Positions 8,422-17,863 of a stretch of 64,000 nt of DNA are shown here, one piece after another. The position numbers and the translations under genes were made by a program. Under the pieces are notes generated by a model. That model saw only the letters and a program-made list of their open reading frames with translations. It made no database searches and was not told the origin of the DNA. This DNA is from CAYVUM01 sp964454795. GTDB taxonomy: Bacteria; Pseudomonadota; Alphaproteobacteria; Rhodospirillales; Defluviicoccaceae. Location: contig CAYVUM010000001.1 of the NCBI GenBank assembly GCA_964454795.1, positions 1-64,000 on the forward strand. The letters are read 5' to 3'. Position 1 is the stretch's first letter. Every line of letters starts with the position of its first letter.

Positions 8422-8839
8422 GCCGCTTCGGCCGGGGGTCGTCCGTGCCGGCCGCCGCTTGCTGCTGATGACGGAGAAACCAGTCCAGGGCCTCGCCGCC
8501 GCCGGCCGTCGTGACCGCCTCCAGGTCGCGATAGCGGCGGATGAGTTCCTGCCCGAAAGGCGTGAGACGGGCCGCCGACCCGCCGTGCCGGTGCGCCGGA
8601 GTGGTGATCGCCGGTTCGGCGAAAGCCGCGTTGACCTGCTGAACGAACAGCCAGGCGCGCCGATAGGAAAGCCCCATGGTTCGCGCCGCCCGGGCGAGCG
8701 AACCCTCGTTCCCGATCAGTTCCAAAAGGCGGATTTTGCCGGGCCCGATCCGGCTTCCGACCGCCAGATCGAGTTGCAGCTTGACCTTGATGGGCTTCCC
8801 GGAGTGCTGCAGCGACGTCTCGACCTGTCCTCTGTTCAT
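8393..8839 (-). CDS. ModE-type winged-helix DNA-binding protein (no molybdate domain)
   Basis: A 148-residue protein matching the N-terminal DNA-binding half of ModE: VGSRIGPGKIRLLELIGNEG, then the recognition-helix region SLARAARTMGLSYRRAW and the wing with GGSAARLTPFGQELIRRY. In full ModE two Mop/TOBE domains follow and bind molybdate; here only a poorly conserved tail of about 30 residues is present. The ATG at 8839 precedes the first conserved region; a longer upstream extension lacks homology. It is divergent from the aldehyde dehydrogenase gene 204 nt away and overlaps the protease gene tail-to-tail by 29 nt. It may regulate the divergent gene. Confidence 0.82.
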   Translation of the reverse strand: MNRGQVETSLQHSGKPIKVKLQLDLAVGSRIGPGKIRLLELIGNEGSLARAARTMGLSYRRAWLFVQQVNAAFAEPAITTPAHRHGGSAARLTPFGQELIRRYRDLEAVTTAGGGEALDWFLRHQQQAAAGTDDPRPKRPTSSTAPET

Positions 8840-8953
8840 CGGGATGGACCGGTTTCCCCTTTGCCGGCCGGGCACCCACGACCCACACAAGCTTAGCACA
8901 CCAGCCGCAAGCGCCAAGGATGACCTCAGACCTTTGGCGAATGGCACGGCAAT

Positions 8954-8967
8954 CTATATCCGTATAG
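8954..8967. promoter_or_regulatory. Palindrome CTATA-TCCG-TATAG upstream of the aldehyde dehydrogenase
   Basis: A perfect 5-bp inverted repeat with a 4-nt spacer, in the AT-rich part of the 204-bp region between the ModE-type gene and the aldehyde dehydrogenase gene. ModE operators are palindromes containing TATA half sites, so this is a reasonable candidate for the site of the neighbouring regulator. It is equally compatible with a simple promoter element. Confidence 0.35.
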
Positions 8968-9043
8968 GAATAGCGTCGGTCAAAGGCAAAAAAGCCGAAA
9001 GCCGCCGGCGCCGCTGGCGGCCGTTCACGCCGGGAGGTCAGCG

Positions 9044-10564
<1,521 letters not shown>

Positions 10565-10586
10565 GCGGCCGCGCAGCGACCGCTGC

Positions 10587-10614
10587 GGGCGGGGGGCCGG
10601 GAGGCGCCCCGCCC
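10587..10614 (+). other. Strong GC hairpin between the aldehyde dehydrogenase and DUF779 genes
   Basis: GGGCGGGG (10587-10594) pairs with CCCCGCCC (10607-10614) across a 12-nt loop. A second small inverted repeat, CGCAGCG/CGCTGCG, lies at 10572-10587. There is no T-run, so this is more likely an mRNA processing or partial-termination element that lowers expression of the second gene than a full terminator. Confidence 0.4.
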
Positions 10615-10655
10615 TCCGGGCTGGCGAGCCGGCCCGACTGAGGAAAGGTGCTGGT

Positions 10656-11024
10656 ATGGTTGACCGGGTAACCGCGACGCCCCGGGCGCTCGCCCTGATC
10701 GCGAGCCTTACGACCCGTCACGGTCCGTTGCTGTTCCATCAGTCCGGCGGCTGCTGTGACGGCAGCGCGCCGATGTGCTATCCGGCCGGGGAGTTCCGGA
10801 TCGGCGCTCACGACGTCCTCCTCGGCGAGATCGGCGGCATGCCGTTCTACATGAGCGGCCCCCAGTTCGAGTACTGGCAGCACACCCGGCTGACCATCGA
10901 CGTGGTCCCCGGCCGCGGTTCCGGATTTTCACTGGAAGCGCCGGAGGGAGTGCGGTTCCTGACCCGCAGCCGTCTGTTCACCGACGCAGAACTCTCCGAA
11001 CTGGCCGCGCTCGGGGGAGGCTGA
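10656..11024 (+). CDS. DUF779 domain-containing protein
   Basis: A 122-residue protein of the DUF779 family, found almost always directly after AldB-type aldehyde dehydrogenases. The diagnostic segment is HQSGGCCDGSAPMC (residues 29-42), with three cysteines that could bind a metal or take part in redox chemistry. The ATG at 10656 follows AGGAAAGG and matches the family N-terminus. Its function is not established; the context suggests an accessory role in aldehyde oxidation. Confidence 0.9.
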   Translation: MVDRVTATPRALALIASLTTRHGPLLFHQSGGCCDGSAPMCYPAGEFRIGAHDVLLGEIGGMPFYMSGPQFEYWQHTRLTIDVVPGRGSGFSLEAPEGVRFLTRSRLFTDAELSELAALGGG

Positions 11025-11335
11025 GCCCCGGCGCGGTTTGCCAGGCGAACACCCACGGTCCACTCAGACCGTTGCAGGGCTTTGCCGGCCCTATTGGAGG
11101 GGCTCAGCCGTCCGGGCTGAACACCGCTCATTTGGGGGCGGCAGCTTGCGTCATGACGACCGGTTCGGCATAGTCGGCCGGTGTTGGCGCTTGTCTCCCT
11201 TCCAGACTCCACGGAAGCTGAGGCACCTTCCCACCAGGCAGGTCCATGCGGCAAAGAAGGCTTTGGGTCTGATTCCTTCGACGATCTCGCCTCGTCTATC
11301 CTGTTGTTCGCTTACATAGCCCGGGTCACAAGCGG
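11025..11335. promoter_or_regulatory. Intergenic region ahead of the TIR gene
   Basis: About 310 bases with no recognisable gene. A small hairpin ACGGTC/GACCGT at 11055-11072 just after DUF779 may help end that transcript. A perfect 10-bp palindrome CGTCATGACG lies at 11149-11158, followed by imperfect CCGG-containing dyads to about 11185. Base composition drops towards the TIR start. The promoter of the TIR gene is expected here, but no clear -10/-35 pair could be assigned. Confidence 0.35.
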
Positions 11336-11815
11336 ATGGTCATGTTATTTGTTTCATATATGAATGACGACCTGAAGGCGGCAAATGATATCGTTACCCT
11401 GTTTCAAAGCAACGACGCGGATATCTGGCAGGACCGCAAACGGATCCATGCCGGTGCGTCATGGAGAAATCAGATTGTTTCTGCTTTGGAACAATGCGAC
11501 TTCTTTGTGCCATTGTTTTCGAACTCATACGCCGCACGCCGGCGGTCCTATTTCAATCGGGAAGTGAAAATGGCGCTGGCGATGATGGACGAAGTCCATT
11601 CCGGCCAGCAGTGGATTTTGCCGATCCGTCTCGATGACAGCGTCATTCCCGACATCGTGGTCGGGGAATATCGGATCAGAGATTTTCAGTTTGTTGATGT
11701 CTTCGGAGAAAATCCCAGCCGCGAATTGATCCGGTTCTTGAAAGACATCGGTGTTGAGCAACCGGACCTCAGCGCCATCAGCGAGGACGGAAAACCGCGG
11801 ATTCGCCTCGCTGCT
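11336..11815 (+). CDS. TIR-domain protein (3' part lost in an assembly gap)
   Basis: The first 160 residues are readable. They form a TIR domain: the initial strand MLFVSYMNDD, an αA region ending in DIWQDRKRIHAGASW, and the segment FFVPLFSNSYAARRRSYFNREVKMAL, in which the Glu of NREVK aligns with the catalytic Glu of NAD-cleaving bacterial TIRs. The later strand reads WILPIRLDDS. Start: ATG at 11336 or 11342. The frame enters the run of N at 11816 and cannot be matched to the sequence beyond it, so any second domain is unknown. G+C is visibly lower than in all neighbours and codon use differs, which suggests horizontal acquisition. TIR proteins of this kind act in anti-phage defence, but a defence role is inferred only from the domain. 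Confidence 0.75.
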
Positions 11816-11915
11816 NNNNNNNNNNNNNNNNNNNNNNNNNNNNNNNNNNNNNNNNNNNNNNNNNNNNNNNNNNNNNNNNNNNNNNNNNNNNNNNNNNNNN
11901 NNNNNNNNNNNNNNN
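11816..11915. other. Assembly gap, 100 N
   Basis: Exactly 100 N, the conventional placeholder for a gap of unknown size. It truncates the TIR gene. Sequence after it is typical high-G+C DNA and does not continue the TIR frame, so the true distance and even the adjacency of the two sides are uncertain. Confidence 0.98.
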
Positions 11916-12131
11916 CGCTGCTCCCGCCTGAGCCCGCCACGCCGGTCCGGACGTGGTTGGGACGGGGCAGAAGGCTGGCCGGGCGACCCGCCGCCGGGCA
12001 GGACCGCGATTCGGGGCTGTTCCCGCGGCTTGGCGCCGGCGCGCTCGAGGCCGGTGTGGTTTCAGCGGCTCATCGACAGTACCCTGAGGGTCAGACCTTT
12101 CGGGGGGGGATCGGGGAGGCTCGCGGCCGCC

Positions 12132-13130
12132 ATGCAGCTGAAAGTCATCGAAGTGGTCGCGCCGAAAGGCCATGCCGACACCCTCATCGCGATCGCCGAG
12201 CAGTACAAGGCGGCCGATTGGCAGGTCTATGATCTTCGCGGCGATGAACAGGAATGCGTGCGGATCCTGACGGCACAGATGCATCGCCAGCCGTTGGTCG
12301 ACCGCATCCACACGGTGCTGTCGGGAAGCGATCACTGGCGGCTGGCGATCCTCCCGGCCGACGGCACGCTGCCCGAGGTGAAACTGGATGAGGAGGAGGC
12401 GAAGGCGGAGAGCGCCCGCTCGGTCACCGCCACCCGGGAGGAAGTGTACAGTTCCGTGTCGGCCGGAACGAAGCTCGACCCGGCGTTCCTCCTGCTCGTC
12501 GTCCTCTCCACGCTCGTCGCCGGCATCGGTCTGATCTCCGACAACGTCGCCGTCGTCGTCGGGGCGATGCTGATCGCCCCGCTGCTCGGGCCCAATCTGG
12601 CGCTGGCGTTTGCTGCGGCCCTCGGCGACCGGGCGCTGATGGCCCGGGCGGTGCGGACCGGTCTTATCGGTTTCGCCCTGGCGATCCTGCTGCCCGCGGC
12701 GTTCGCGTTGCTCACGCCGGTCGCCCTGGACAGCGACGAGCTGCGGCTGCGCACCGCCGTGGGCTACGACGGAATCGCGCTTGCCCTCGCCGCCGGAACC
12801 GCCGCGGCGCTGTCGCTGACGGCCGGACTGTCGACAACGCTGGTCGGGGTGATGGTGGCGGCGGCGTTGCTGCCGCCGGCCGCGACCACCGGCCTGATGC
12901 TCGGGGCCGCGCGCACCGATGCAGCCCTGGGCGCGGCGACCCTGCTTGCCGTGAACATCATCAGCATTAACCTGGCCGCTCAGATCGTCTTCCTGGTCAA
13001 GGGCATCAAGCCGCATCGCTGGTTCGAGCAGAAAGAGGCGCAGCAGTCGTTCAACCTGACGATCGTCGTCTGGGCAATCCTGCTCGCGGCCGTGGCGCTG
13101 ATCATCGCGACGAGCCCGCCCCGACCCTGA
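12132..13130 (+). CDS. DUF389 family membrane protein
   Basis: A 332-residue integral membrane protein of the DUF389 (TIGR00341-like) family. Residues 1-80 form a soluble ferredoxin-like N-terminal domain. About seven hydrophobic segments follow from residue 118, including the family hallmark SDNVAVVVGAMLIAPLLGP at about 137-155 and LLPPAATTGLMLG. The ATG at 12132 is the first that gives the conserved MQLKVIEVV start. The preceding 216 bases back to the gap contain no recognised gene. The transported substrate, if any, is not known for the family. Confidence 0.88.
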   Translation: MQLKVIEVVAPKGHADTLIAIAEQYKAADWQVYDLRGDEQECVRILTAQMHRQPLVDRIHTVLSGSDHWRLAILPADGTLPEVKLDEEEAKAESARSVTATREEVYSSVSAGTKLDPAFLLLVVLSTLVAGIGLISDNVAVVVGAMLIAPLLGPNLALAFAAALGDRALMARAVRTGLIGFALAILLPAAFALLTPVALDSDELRLRTAVGYDGIALALAAGTAAALSLTAGLSTTLVGVMVAAALLPPAATTGLMLGAARTDAALGAATLLAVNIISINLAAQIVFLVKGIKPHRWFEQKEAQQSFNLTIVVWAILLAAVALIIATSPPRP

Positions 13131-13274
13131 AGCGGGCCACCGCAGACGCGGATCGCCGCCGGCTGCATCATTCTCATGGCGAGAAAGAGAGAAAACCGGC
13201 CGGGGCCTGGTGGATCGGATCATCCGCCTGGTTCCCAAGCGAAGGATCGGTCGATCCACTCAGCGATCGATCCG

Positions 13275-13324
13275 GTGGTTCGATTCGGCTGACGGATGGG
13301 CCTCATCCGTCAGCATCGAACCAC
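13275..13324. terminator. Long hairpin between convergent genes
   Basis: GTGGTTCGAT (13275-13284) pairs perfectly with ATCGAACCAC (13315-13324). Inside it CTGACGGATG (13289-13298) pairs perfectly with CATCCGTCAG (13304-13313), leaving a 5-nt apical loop and a small asymmetric internal loop. That makes 20 base pairs in all. It lies between the converging DUF389 (+) and hydrolase (-) genes, as expected for a shared bidirectional terminator, although there is no T-run on either side. Confidence 0.6.
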
Positions 13325-13381
13325 TAGCCAGCTGTCCCGCCTTCTTCGCACCGCGTCCCGGTCACGGGCGCGGCGCAGCCG

Positions 13382-15529
13382 TCAATCCCGGGGGATGAAC
13401 AGCACCCGGCTCCGGGGATCGAACGTGATCGCATCCGCGCCCGGGTTCTCCACCGGCAGCGGCAACCGGGTGTTGAAATCGGCCGCTGTGTAGGAGGTGA
13501 CGCCGCGCGGCTCCGCCCGGATCACCTGACTCGGCGGCAGCGGGGCGCCCGTCAACAGGTGGTCCAGCATCATCCTGAGCCCTTCGGTCAGGTAAAAGTG
13601 CAGCGGTACGAACAGGGTCGCATTCGTTCCCGGCTCCAGGATGAAATTGGAGAGGAAGGCATCGAAGTGCTGCCCGGGGGTCACTTCCCAGATCCGCAGC
13701 CGGCTGAACGGTCCCTCCTCGAACTGGTTGAGGCCGAAGTAGGCACGGCTGTGGCTGTTCGGGAAGACCAGGGCGTCCTCCCGGCCGTAGGCGATGATCG
13801 CCGGGCGGCGGCGCAGCTTGCCGATGGTCTGCACCTCCGCCGAACCGTCGGCCAGCCGTTGCCGGTTACTCTGATCACGGCCGCTGACCCCGCCGGGGAG
13901 GACAGGCACGCCGGTGGACAGGTAGCGGAAGCACAGCGCGCTTTCGAGGTTGAGGTCCTGCCGCCCGGTGGTGGGGGAGGTGGCGAGGTTTTCGAGGATC
14001 GGGCCTTGCAGGGCCCCGTCGGCGATGAGGTTGATCCCCGCCGTTGCCGGGATGCCGGAACTGGTGGCGAAAAGGGTGTCGAGGATCGACCCCGTCGCGG
14101 CCACCGGCCGGCTGTCCGGTCCGGTGACGGCGAAGCTCACATCGCAGATGTTGTCCCAGACCGCGAAACGGCCGTATGCGGCAGCGTAGGTGGGGTTGAG
14201 CGACCGCCACAGGTTCAGCCACTCGTGGAAGGCAATCCCCCAGTCGATCTCCGGATAATAGCCAATGGCCCGCAACGCTTCGATCGCGTCCGCCGAGCGG
14301 GCCTGCTCGTCAGCGCCTTCCACCAGACCCAGCTCAGCCAGAGAAGTGCAGCGGTTGGCCGTCGCTCCCGGTGGCGCACCGAGCGGTTCCAGGCCGAAAA
14401 ACGGGGTCCCGGCCAGGCTGGCGTTCTTCACCGCGCAGCCGGCGTATGTGGCCATGACCGTGATGTCGTCGTAGAGGGTGGCCCCGTGATCGCTGAACAC
14501 GTCGTCGCCGAACTGGATGGCGAACTTGCCCGCCGAGGCCGGGTTGATGCTGGGCTCGGTGACGACGAGGCCGTCGATCAGGCGGGTGTCATCAGCCTCC
14601 ACGGCCCGCAGCGAGGCGCCGGCGCCGTTCGATACGCCCGAGGCGATCACGATCGTCGACGGACCGTTGAATCTTCGCACTCCGCGGCCCCCGGCCGTCT
14701 GGAAATAGTCGTTCAGTGCCCAGAACGCGAACTCGATGGAGTCGAGGACGAATTCGCCCCATCGGGCTTCCGGGTGGGCCTGGGCGTGGGCGTGTTTGGT
14801 GGCGAAGCGGTTCGGAAACTCAGCCTGGAACCTGCGAAGGGCGTCGGTTTCCCTGACCTGGAACTGCGGGTCATCCCGGTCGACGGCCTCGCCATCGATC
14901 GCGAGGCCGTTGATGTCGTAGACGGTCCCGGAGTCCAGGTCTTCGAACCCCGTGCCGGTGCCCTTGCCGCCGTAGGCGATGGCGCAGCCGTGGAACAGGC
15001 CCCACTCGCCGACGGCAATGCCGCCATAAACGCCGCGCGAGCCGGAGGGCGGGGCGGTGATGATGCAGCGCTTATCGTGGTCGAAGTTGGCGGGGATCTG
15101 AACGGCGATGGTGATGTTGTTGACATTGCCGCGACTGTCACCGGCCCGGCTGTAGGCCAGATACTCGACCCCCGGGATCAGCCCCGGAACGACAGGCGCA
15201 TCGAAGGTGGGTGCCTCCGGGGATCGCGGTCCCCAGAACACCCCGATGCCGCCGCCCGGAACCGGATCGACGATCCCCCGGTAGTTGTTGTAGATGGCCA
15301 GGCGCCGCAACTCAGCAGCCGTCGGCGGATCGGACACCGGAGGCGGCGGGCCGATCAGCCCGGACTGATTCAACCCGGCGGACAGCAGGTCGTCGGTGAT
15401 GCCGTCATAAATGGTTTTCTGAACGCTGCTTTCGATGATGAAGCCCGGCAGCGGATTCCCGCCTGCCCAGGCAAAGCCCGTCGCGAAAAGTCCGGTGCCG
15501 ACGAGGGCTCCGGTGAGCCAGGGTTTCAT
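13382..15529 (-). CDS. Secreted D-(-)-3-hydroxybutyrate oligomer hydrolase
   Basis: A 715-residue hydrolase that degrades oligomers of 3-hydroxybutyrate released from polyhydroxybutyrate. Residues 1-22 form a signal peptide (GALVGTGLFATGFAWA), so the enzyme is exported. The first conserved block is GVEYLAYSRAG, followed by ITAPPSGSRGVYG and the nucleophile region GVSNGAGASLRA. The C-terminal part has IIAYGREDALVFPN and GQHFDAFL, which would carry the catalytic Asp and His. Length agrees with the 3HB-oligomer hydrolase family. The ATG at 15529 has GGGAGG about 5 nt upstream on the minus strand. It suggests that the organism scavenges external PHB breakdown products. Confidence 0.88.
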   Translation of the reverse strand: MKPWLTGALVGTGLFATGFAWAGGNPLPGFIIESSVQKTIYDGITDDLLSAGLNQSGLIGPPPPVSDPPTAAELRRLAIYNNYRGIVDPVPGGGIGVFWGPRSPEAPTFDAPVVPGLIPGVEYLAYSRAGDSRGNVNNITIAVQIPANFDHDKRCIITAPPSGSRGVYGGIAVGEWGLFHGCAIAYGGKGTGTGFEDLDSGTVYDINGLAIDGEAVDRDDPQFQVRETDALRRFQAEFPNRFATKHAHAQAHPEARWGEFVLDSIEFAFWALNDYFQTAGGRGVRRFNGPSTIVIASGVSNGAGASLRAVEADDTRLIDGLVVTEPSINPASAGKFAIQFGDDVFSDHGATLYDDITVMATYAGCAVKNASLAGTPFFGLEPLGAPPGATANRCTSLAELGLVEGADEQARSADAIEALRAIGYYPEIDWGIAFHEWLNLWRSLNPTYAAAYGRFAVWDNICDVSFAVTGPDSRPVAATGSILDTLFATSSGIPATAGINLIADGALQGPILENLATSPTTGRQDLNLESALCFRYLSTGVPVLPGGVSGRDQSNRQRLADGSAEVQTIGKLRRRPAIIAYGREDALVFPNSHSRAYFGLNQFEEGPFSRLRIWEVTPGQHFDAFLSNFILEPGTNATLFVPLHFYLTEGLRMMLDHLLTGAPLPPSQVIRAEPRGVTSYTAADFNTRLPLPVENPGADAITFDPRSRVLFIPRD

Positions 15530-15781
15530 GACGTCCTCCCAAGGATCGTAAGCGCATTGAAAAAGGCGATGTATCGCCTGCTTTGCCGCAACCAGGGTAC
15601 GGGCGGACATCGGGATAGGGAAGGCGAATCCTGACTGTCGCACCGGAAATTGTCGGACAGCGGCTGGCCGGACGGAATGCGTGCCGGCTCTCCGCTTTGC
15701 GGCACAGTCCGGTTCAGACGGCCAGTGGACCGGCCCCGGTGCGGCGGCGGCGGTCAGTCGTTTGTCGTTCGTCGTCGCTCG

Positions 15782-15994
15782 TCAATCGTCGGTGGCGACC
15801 ATCACATCACTTGCCTTGATCACCGCGCTGACTTCCTTGCCCGGCGCGAGACCGAGTTCATCGGCTCCCGAGACGGTGATTGTCGCAGTGATGACGTTGC
15901 CGCCGCCGATATCGATGTGGACCTGGGCGAGCACGGCACCGGAGATGATGTCCACGACCGTACCCTTGAGGACGTTGCGGGCGCTCAGCTTCAT
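15782..15994 (-). CDS. Single Mop/TOBE-domain molybdopterin-binding protein
   Basis: A 70-residue protein consisting of one Mop domain: MKLSARNVLKGTVVDI, then GAVLAQVHIDIGGGNVITATIT and a terminal ADELGLAPGKEVSAVIKASDV. Such molbindins form oligomers that bind molybdate or tungstate in the cytoplasm. It starts 21 nt beyond the gpmI stop on the same strand, with GAGGAA before the ATG. A DNA-binding protein resembling the other half of ModE lies 7 kb away at 8393-8839. Confidence 0.92.
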   Translation of the reverse strand: MKLSARNVLKGTVVDIISGAVLAQVHIDIGGGNVITATITVSGADELGLAPGKEVSAVIKASDVMVATDD

Positions 15995-16020
15995 GGCGTT
16001 CGATTCCTCGCTTTTGACTG

Positions 16021-17667
16021 TTATTTGATGTCGAGCATGCTCGGTTCCCAGAGATCCAGGGGCTCAAAGCCGAGGAGTTCGGCGATCGTTGAGGCGACAT
16101 TGCCGAGGCCGTACGCGTTGCCCCGGATCAGATCAAGGCGACCATCGCCCACCGGGTCATAAAGGATGAACGGTACCGGGTTCAGGGTGTGGCTGGTCTT
16201 GGCCCGGAAGTTACCATCGGCCTTGCGCTGCGGCTCACCGGTTTTCTTGTCCAGCTCAAACATTTCATCGGCGTTGCCGTGGTCGGCGGTGATCATTGCC
16301 ACCCCGCCCAGTTCATCCACCACCGGCAGCAGCCGGGCGAGGCAGAGATCGACGGTCTCAACCGCGATGCGGGCGGCGGCCCAGATGCCGGTATGGCCGA
16401 CCATGTCGCCGTTGGCGAAGTTGACCCGGCAGAACTGGTACTGGCCGGTGCGCATCTGCCGGATCAGCTCGTCGGTGATCTCGGCGGCCTTCATCCACGG
16501 CCGCTGCTCGAACGGCACGATGTCGGACGGAATTTCCACGTAGGTCTCGAGCTCGTCGGAAAACTTACCCGAACGGTTGCCGTTCCAGAAGTAAGTGACG
16601 TGGCCATATTTCTGGGTCTCGGAGATGGCCAGCGAGCGCACGCCGTTGCCGACCAGATGCTCGCCGAGGGTCTCCTTGATCGCCGGCGGCGGCACCAGGT
16701 AACGGGACGGGATGTGCAGGTCGCCGTCGTACTCCAGCATCCCGGCATAGGTCACCCGCGGCCAGCGGCCCCGGTCGAACGTGTCGAAGTCGTCCTCCTC
16801 GAAGGCGCGGCTGATCTCGATCGCCCGGTCGCCGCGGAAGTTGAAGAACACCACGCTGTCGCCATCGACGATCGGACCCACCGGCTCGCCGTTCTCGACG
16901 ATCACGAATGGCGGCAGATCCTGGTCGATCGTGCCGGGATAGGTGGCGCGGTGGCTCTCAATGGCCTCCCTGGCGCTGCCAAACTGTGGCCCTTCGCCGA
17001 GGACGTGGACCTTCCAGCCGAGTTCGACCATTCCCCAGTTGGCTTCATAACGGTCCATGGTGATCTTCATCCGCCCGCCGCCGGAGGCGATTCGGGCATC
17101 GAAGCCGGAATCACGGACGCCGTCCAGAAACGCCTCGAACGGCTCCACGTAATCGAGCGCCGAGGTCTCCGGGACGTCGCGGCCGTCGAGGAGGATGTGG
17201 ACGCGGACTTTCCCGACACCGCGGTCCTTGGCGCTCTTGATCAGCGCCTTCAGATGGTCGATGTGAGAGTGGACGTTGCCGTCGGAGAACAGACCGAGGA
17301 AGTGGAGGGTGGCGCCGGCCGCCCTGGCGTTGTCGACGATCGCCCCCCACGCCGGCTGCTCGAACAGCACGCCGCTGGCGATCGCCTCGTTTACCAGTGC
17401 CGCACCCTGGTTGTAGACTTGGCCCGAGCCGAGGGCGTTGTGGCCCACTTCCGAATTGCCCATGTCCTCGTCGCTCGGCATGCCGACCGCGATGCCGTGG
17501 GCCTTCAGCGGGATCATCGGATAGTCGCGCATCAGCCGGTCGAGGGTGGGGGTGTAGGCGGCCTTGATGGCATCGCCGGCTTCGCGCGGGCTCAATCCGA
17601 TCCCGTCCATGACGATCGTCAGCACCGGTCCCTTGACCCCGCCGAACCGCTGGCTCTTCTTCAGCAT
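16021..17667 (-). CDS. gpmI: 2,3-bisphosphoglycerate-independent phosphoglycerate mutase
   Basis: Interconverts 3- and 2-phosphoglycerate in glycolysis using two metal ions, usually manganese. The 548-residue protein is of normal GpmI length. Motifs are VLTIVMDGIGLS at the N-terminus (metal ligand Asp), GNSEVGHNALGSG with the phosphorylated Ser, LDGRDVPETSA, VNFANGDMVGHTG and ITADHGNADEM. The ATG at 17667 follows GGAGGAG by 6 nt on the minus strand; an in-frame extension upstream has no homology. The Mop gene follows 26 nt downstream of its stop on the same strand. Confidence 0.96.
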   Translation of the reverse strand: MLKKSQRFGGVKGPVLTIVMDGIGLSPREAGDAIKAAYTPTLDRLMRDYPMIPLKAHGIAVGMPSDEDMGNSEVGHNALGSGQVYNQGAALVNEAIASGVLFEQPAWGAIVDNARAAGATLHFLGLFSDGNVHSHIDHLKALIKSAKDRGVGKVRVHILLDGRDVPETSALDYVEPFEAFLDGVRDSGFDARIASGGGRMKITMDRYEANWGMVELGWKVHVLGEGPQFGSAREAIESHRATYPGTIDQDLPPFVIVENGEPVGPIVDGDSVVFFNFRGDRAIEISRAFEEDDFDTFDRGRWPRVTYAGMLEYDGDLHIPSRYLVPPPAIKETLGEHLVGNGVRSLAISETQKYGHVTYFWNGNRSGKFSDELETYVEIPSDIVPFEQRPWMKAAEITDELIRQMRTGQYQFCRVNFANGDMVGHTGIWAAARIAVETVDLCLARLLPVVDELGGVAMITADHGNADEMFELDKKTGEPQRKADGNFRAKTSHTLNPVPFILYDPVGDGRLDLIRGNAYGLGNVASTIAELLGFEPLDLWEPSMLDIK

Positions 17668-17863
17668 CGCCGCTCCTCCTCTCCGAAAGCCGATCCAGGG
17701 ACGGCCAACCGGCAACCCCCCGTGCCGCGCCCCGACGTGCCCGAGAGACTAGCCCGGACGGACCGCGCTGGGTAGCAGCGGATGCGGCGGACGGGGAGAA
17801 AACAGCCGCGGCGGGGTTCCCGGGGGAACCGGGGCGAAGAGGGGGGCGCCCGCCTTTTGCCGC

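Noticed and set aside
8941..8958. TGGCAC element suggesting a sigma-54 promoter before the aldehyde dehydrogenase
   Set aside because: The required GC element (TTGC-type) at the correct distance is missing; only the -24-like half is present.
10572..10587. CGCAGCG-AC-CGCTGCG as an intrinsic terminator
   Set aside because: The 2-nt loop cannot close as drawn, there is no T-run, and the DUF779 partner gene follows immediately.
13559..15634. Plus-strand open frame opposite the 3-hydroxybutyrate oligomer hydrolase
   Set aside because: Composition bias only; the opposite strand has signal peptide, ribosome-binding site and catalytic motifs.
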